From: Vibrio orientalis CIP 102891 = ATCC 33934
GTDB taxonomy: Bacteria > Pseudomonadota > Gammaproteobacteria > Enterobacterales > Vibrionaceae
Length of the DNA: 64,000 bases
Assembly (NCBI RefSeq): GCF_000176235.1
Contig: NZ_ACZV01000004.1
Location: forward strand, 868,001 to 932,000
Direction: 5' to 3'
Positions 61,490 through 64,000 of the stretch are shown here, in pieces (position 1 is the stretch's first letter; every line of letters begins with the position of its first letter). The position numbers and the translations under genes were made by a program. The notes below the pieces were generated by a model, which worked only from the letters and a program-made list of their open reading frames with translations, searched no databases and was not told the origin of the DNA.

Positions 61490-62242
61490 TTAACCCCACA
61501 AACCGTGCACACTCAACGAGCGATGGTTTCTACTGACTCGCATCATTTCATCGATCAGCTTTTCAATTTCCTGTTGCTGCAACTCTAACCTTGCTTGAAA
61601 GCTCTGATAGTCGGATTCGTTCACTAGACGCAAACCTTTCAGTTTTGCCATTGCTAACAAATGACGCATATCTGGTGATGTGTTTTCCAGTTCGGTCAAC
61701 ATATCTCTTCGAAGCACAGTTCTTGCTGCCGCTGCAATGAATTCATTTTCCTTTGTCCAATCTTGAGAATTGAATACGTTCGAGTAATGGACACGAACCT
61801 GTTCAGTACTCACTCCCCGCAGTTGAGCAATTTCGTAGATTAGATCGCTGATTGGAACATTACGTTCTGGTTGATAATCAAGTAACTGAGGTTGTTGCGG
61901 CTGTTGGGTCACCATTTGGTCAAAAGCGCGAATGACTTGAAGGTGAAACTTGGCGCTAATCCACATTGCGTATGAGTAGACCAGTTCTTTGCATACCCAT
62001 GTGCCTTGGTTTTTGCCACCTTGATATTTAGCAAAGCAGGAATTCCTGCTTTGGGTATAGTATCCGTTCCTCAGGTCTGAGGAACTGCCAATTTCTTGGA
62101 TTAACTCTTTGATTTGCTGATTTTGCATGAATAAGCTTGGGCGATGCTTATTATGCCTACCACTTGCTTTATGTAAGTCATTTAAAGAATAAAGACCATC
62201 GAGTGTACGAACTTCTTTAGAAAGGATTGTTAAATTTGGCAT
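61490..62242 (-). CDS. KilA-N domain protein, phage antirepressor-type
   Basis: A 250-residue protein. The N-terminal KilA-N domain (about 1-110) has LYSLNDLHKASGRHNKHRPS, KYQGGKNQGTWVCKELVYSYAMWIS and FHLQVIRAFDQM, the usual DNA-binding signature of phage Ant/KilA proteins. A Gln/Pro linker follows (about 112-125), then a helical C-terminal region ending in a Glu/Gln coiled coil (ELQQQEIEKLIDEMM). Ribosome site GGAGG. The leader upstream carries a C4-RNA-like element and a palindromic operator, as in P1 ant control. Phage or satellite origin is very likely. Confidence 0.88.
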   Translation of the reverse strand: MPNLTILSKEVRTLDGLYSLNDLHKASGRHNKHRPSLFMQNQQIKELIQEIGSSSDLRNGYYTQSRNSCFAKYQGGKNQGTWVCKELVYSYAMWISAKFHLQVIRAFDQMVTQQPQQPQLLDYQPERNVPISDLIYEIAQLRGVSTEQVRVHYSNVFNSQDWTKENEFIAAAARTVLRRDMLTELENTSPDMRHLLAMAKLKGLRLVNESDYQSFQARLELQQQEIEKLIDEMMRVSRNHRSLSVHGLWG

Positions 62243-62463
62243 AGAGCCTCCGTGTATTTTTCTGAAATATTGGTGTTGGGAGGTTCAGAACAGTTACACA
62301 GGTACTGCGGGCTTATTCCCCTTGCGGGTATTGTATTCGCCGCCCTCCCAACATAATTTGGTAGGCAGATCTGCGCTGTCTGAATCGTACTATTGTTAGA
62401 CCGCTCTACATTCGCGGTATCTAGCCCTTTAAGGGCGTTTAGTCCGTGCAGCAATAGCTGCAT
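62230..62463 (-). CDS. Possible leader ORF overlapping the KilA-N start (Ash/Icd-position)
   Basis: A 77-codon ATG frame (MQLLLHGLNALKGLDTANVE...) that runs through the C4-like element and ends 13 bases inside the KilA-N gene. In phage P1 a small gene, icd, overlaps ant and couples its translation; this frame has that position. Such frames through C4-type RNAs are often annotated as Ash-family proteins. It may be only an open frame through structured RNA. Confidence 0.3.
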   Translation of the reverse strand: MQLLLHGLNALKGLDTANVERSNNSTIQTAQICLPNYVGRAANTIPARGISPQYLCNCSEPPNTNISEKYTEALCQI

Positions 62464-62594
62464 TCATCTCAGCACAGATTCTTCAAATCTGTTGAGGCCT
62501 TACCCATCTCTGGGTGTCGGGCATAAAAAAGCCAACGCTGTCGGGGTTGGTTGCATTCCGCTGTGTATCAAGAGGTTCTGACGCCTCAAAAACA
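62243..62594 (-). promoter_or_regulatory. Long structured leader of the KilA-N gene
   Basis: About 350 bases transcribed before the KilA-N ATG and packed with short hairpins: ACCCA/TGGGT (62502-62515), GCCCTTTAAGGGC (62424-62436), GCAGC/GCTGC near 62450, CCAAC/GTTGG (62532-62550) with T6 beyond it on the minus strand (a possible early terminator), and the C4-like fold at 62275-62352. Confidence 0.6.
62275..62352 (-). ncRNA. C4-antisense-RNA-like element
   Basis: Closed by a perfect 9-bp stem (CCTCCCAAC / GTTGGGAGG, arms 62344-62352 and 62275-62283). Inside, the minus strand reads GGGCGGCGAATACAATACCC, GCAA loop, GGGGAATAAGCCCGC, matching the remembered pattern of C4 RNAs (GGCGAATAC, CCCGCAAGGG, AATAAGCC). 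C4 RNAs (about 77 nt) control antirepressor synthesis in P1, P7 and relatives by antisense pairing. Its CCUCC could mask the GGAGG ribosome site of the KilA-N gene. Confidence 0.68.
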
Positions 62595-62623
62595 AATGTA
62601 ACGGTTTAACCGTTGTAGATCAA
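62595..62623 (-). promoter_or_regulatory. Promoter with palindromic operator for the C4/KilA-N transcript
   Basis: On the minus strand TTGATC (62618-62623) and TACATT (62595-62600) are separated by exactly 17 bases. The spacer contains the palindrome AACGGTT-T-AACCGTT (62600-62614), a typical place for a phage repressor to block RNA polymerase. No repressor gene is recognised in the window. Confidence 0.65.
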
Positions 62624-62765
62624 GAATCAAATATCTAACTTTGATATTTATTGATGAATATTGACAACTGAAACGATTGACTTGTGAGCGAATACCGCTC
62701 AAAATTAGTTGTGTGTTTAATTAACTGTATTCCTTAGCAACCTCACACCGGAGAATGTCAAGTAT

Positions 62766-63386
62766 ATGCCACGTAACTATAACGACCAAATGAAAATCGA
62801 TCACGATTTCGGTTGGTTGGACAATGAAGCACAAAATCGCGAGAAGTATCATGAGATTCTAAAGTCAGAGCCTCAGGACATTACTGCTACTGCGAAAATC
62901 ATGTTTCCACCAACTTATCAGTTGGTTAGAACAGAACTTGAAAACGATGGTTTCCAAGTAGCTTTGTTATGTGGCGCGACAGAAGAGGTTGTATACTACA
63001 TTAAGTGTCGCGTATGGGCAGACGTAGTGTTAGCAGCAAAACCTGTAACACAAGTTCTATTATGGCGTACGAACTTAGTGCAGCACCTTTCAGCAACGCA
63101 AGGTATTGCAGCAAATATTTTCCGTAATTACCTACTAGAAGAATACAATATCATCGCAAGTGATAGCTGCCAGACTCGAGAAGGTCGTGACTTCTGGGTT
63201 AGACAATTGGGTTATGCTCTAGCATTCCAAGAGTATGTTTACAGGTTCCATCGTATTGAGTGCTCACTAGAGAGACTTGAAGACCCTAGAGCAATTGCTG
63301 ATAACTCTTGTGATTTATGGGGCGACGATGATGATTATGAAAATGTCCTAGCTATCATATCCAAGAATGAAATTACTCTAGACTAA
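62766..63386 (+). CDS. Hypothetical protein, phage/satellite-associated
   Basis: A 206-residue acidic, soluble protein that I cannot place in a family. It has aromatic/helical stretches (FWVRQLGYALAFQEYVYRFHR) and an acidic loop (LWGDDDDYEN). GGAG lies 13 bases before the ATG at 62766, longer than usual. It is divergent from the KilA-N transcription unit and ends in a strong terminator, so it is a self-contained unit. Confidence 0.65.
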   Translation: MPRNYNDQMKIDHDFGWLDNEAQNREKYHEILKSEPQDITATAKIMFPPTYQLVRTELENDGFQVALLCGATEEVVYYIKCRVWADVVLAAKPVTQVLLWRTNLVQHLSATQGIAANIFRNYLLEEYNIIASDSCQTREGRDFWVRQLGYALAFQEYVYRFHRIECSLERLEDPRAIADNSCDLWGDDDDYENVLAIISKNEITLD

Positions 63387-63414
63387 AAAAGGCCGCAATT
63401 AAGCGGCCTTTTTT
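63385..63414 (+). terminator. Terminator of the 62766 gene
   Basis: A perfect 12-bp stem AAAAAAGGCCGC / GCGGCCTTTTTT with an AATTAA loop overlaps the stop codon. Confidence 0.95.
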
Positions 63415-63928
63415 ATTTCTGGAGAGACAAAACCCTACCTTTTCTTGGACTCGACTTCTTAGATCTTATAGTAAAGCCTTTCAATTATTCCTTTTTTCAA
63501 TTTTGAAAAAATCACTTTGAGACTAGATTGGCTCTCAGACCTTATTTCATAAGGCTTTCGCCCGTTCACCACTGATCATCAAAATCACACACCAGATCAT
63601 TAAAATCGTGAGCCAATGTAGAACTCTTAATATTTATCAGTCACTTACAGCAAACCCCACTCACTCTACCTGATCACACAGCGCGATCTTTTTTCAATTT
63701 TGATCAATTACTGAATTTTCATATAACGCGTTTTAATGCACTTTTCGCAGGTTTCGACATGAGTGTAAGCTCCTTGCTATATAAGGCTTGGGGCACTGAT
63801 ATTGCTACATTGTAGGGCTATGGAATTGCGCCTCTCCAAAAGTGCGAAAAAAGTGGTACAAAAACCTCGCAGGCGGGTGTAGAGGAGCGCGAATTAGGTG
63901 GGTTAAGGGGTCGATTTGAGCACTGTGT
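63415..63928. other. Non-coding, repeat-containing region at the right end
   Basis: No convincing gene. Visible items: the direct repeat GATCATCAAAATC / GATCATTAAAATC (63574-63586 and 63595-63607, 21 bases apart); a minus-strand 13-codon frame (MSKPAKSALKRVI, 63719-63760) with a good AAGGAG site but no further support; an imperfect inverted repeat AATTGCGCCTCT (near 63825) / AGAGGAGCGCGAATT (near 63882); and GTCGATT / AATCGAC (63910-63916, 63934-63940). Such density of repeats suits a phage intergenic or replication region. Confidence 0.4.
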
Positions 63929-64000
63929 TCAACAATCGACATCCGCAATTGCACACGCTAGTAGCTCTTGATATGTTGTTTCACGCGATTGGTAGTAACT
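63929..64000 (-). CDS. Possible 3' end of a minus-strand gene entering from the right
   Basis: An open frame of 23 codons from the window edge (ending QELLACAIADVDC) stops at TGA 63931-63929. A hairpin (63910-63940) covers the stop. The piece is too short to identify, and could be chance. Confidence 0.3.
   Translation of the reverse strand, partial: SYYQSRETTYQELLACAIADVDC

Noticed and set aside
63570..63720. GATC-containing repeats as a chromosome II origin (RctB-type iterons)
   Set aside because: Only two phased copies are present; rctB and parAB are not in the window and the neighbourhood is phage-like.
61490..64000. Xer/dif-integrated filamentous phage
   Set aside because: No dif-like 28-mer and no Zot, RstA or coat-protein gene is visible; a phage-like origin is kept but the type is left open.
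1..64000. tRNA, rRNA, insertion sequences and integron attC arrays
   Set aside because: None was recognised on either strand: no transposase frames, no clusters of attC-like palindromes and no tRNA cloverleaf seen by eye.

Overview
The window is Gammaproteobacterial and almost certainly from the second chromosome of a Vibrio species. The support is the set of families and their neighbourhoods: a GbpA-type chitin-binding LPMO, hmp/norR, tonB-exbBD-hutBCD next to hutXZ, ppsA/ppsR, nadE, an M23 endopeptidase of the ShyA type, pstSCAB beside a chemoreceptor, a DEAD-box helicase and a short Lpp lipoprotein. The species is not assigned. Genes are dense and mostly separated by clear intrinsic terminators.

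Layout. 1-4.7 kb: 3' part of gbpA, a delta-class carbonic anhydrase, a two-gene ToxRS/VtrAC-like membrane regulator and a small beta-barrel porin. 4.7-10 kb: D,D-carboxypeptidase, ThrE-like exporter, arfA (with a hairpin inside its coding end), a cold-shock gene and a yaeQ pair. 10-13 kb: the nitric-oxide module hmp/norR, with readable NorR sites and a sigma-54 promoter between them. 13-21 kb: glutaredoxins, a HAD phosphatase, a Kef-type K+ efflux pair, a MATE pump and two EamA exporters. The first exporter is preceded by an 18-codon leader peptide that looks like LeuL, with overlapping alternative stems. 21-31 kb: small proteins, a Bcr/CflA pump with a divergent LysR regulator, a GAF-GGDEF-EAL protein, a NadD-like/NadE divergent pair and several uncharacterised genes. 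31-37 kb: haem uptake and use, hutXZ divergent from tonB-exbB-exbD-hutBCD across tandem Fur boxes; hutW is missing. 38-49 kb: ppsR/ppsA, ompW, M23 endopeptidase, CBM48 protein, GFA, YoaK and YjiH proteins, then a SUOX-like protein overlapping a diguanylate cyclase.

49.6-53.7 kb is a complete curli locus (csgEFG divergent from csgBA plus a small secreted protein). It has no csgD, has an unusually long CsgA with degenerate repeats, and directly abuts the diguanylate cyclase gene. 53.8-61.4 kb holds pstSCAB, an MCP, a DEAD-box helicase and lpp.

61.5 kb to the end is phage-like: a KilA-N (antirepressor-type) gene behind a long structured leader containing a C4-antisense-RNA-like element. Its promoter carries a perfect palindrome between -35 and -10. 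This is followed by an unrecognised divergent gene and about 600 bases of structured DNA with no convincing gene. The most unusual items are the leucine-leader/EamA element, the CsgD-less curli locus with its c-di-GMP neighbour, the C4/KilA-N module, the arfA 3' hairpin and the ToxRS-like pair next to gbpA.
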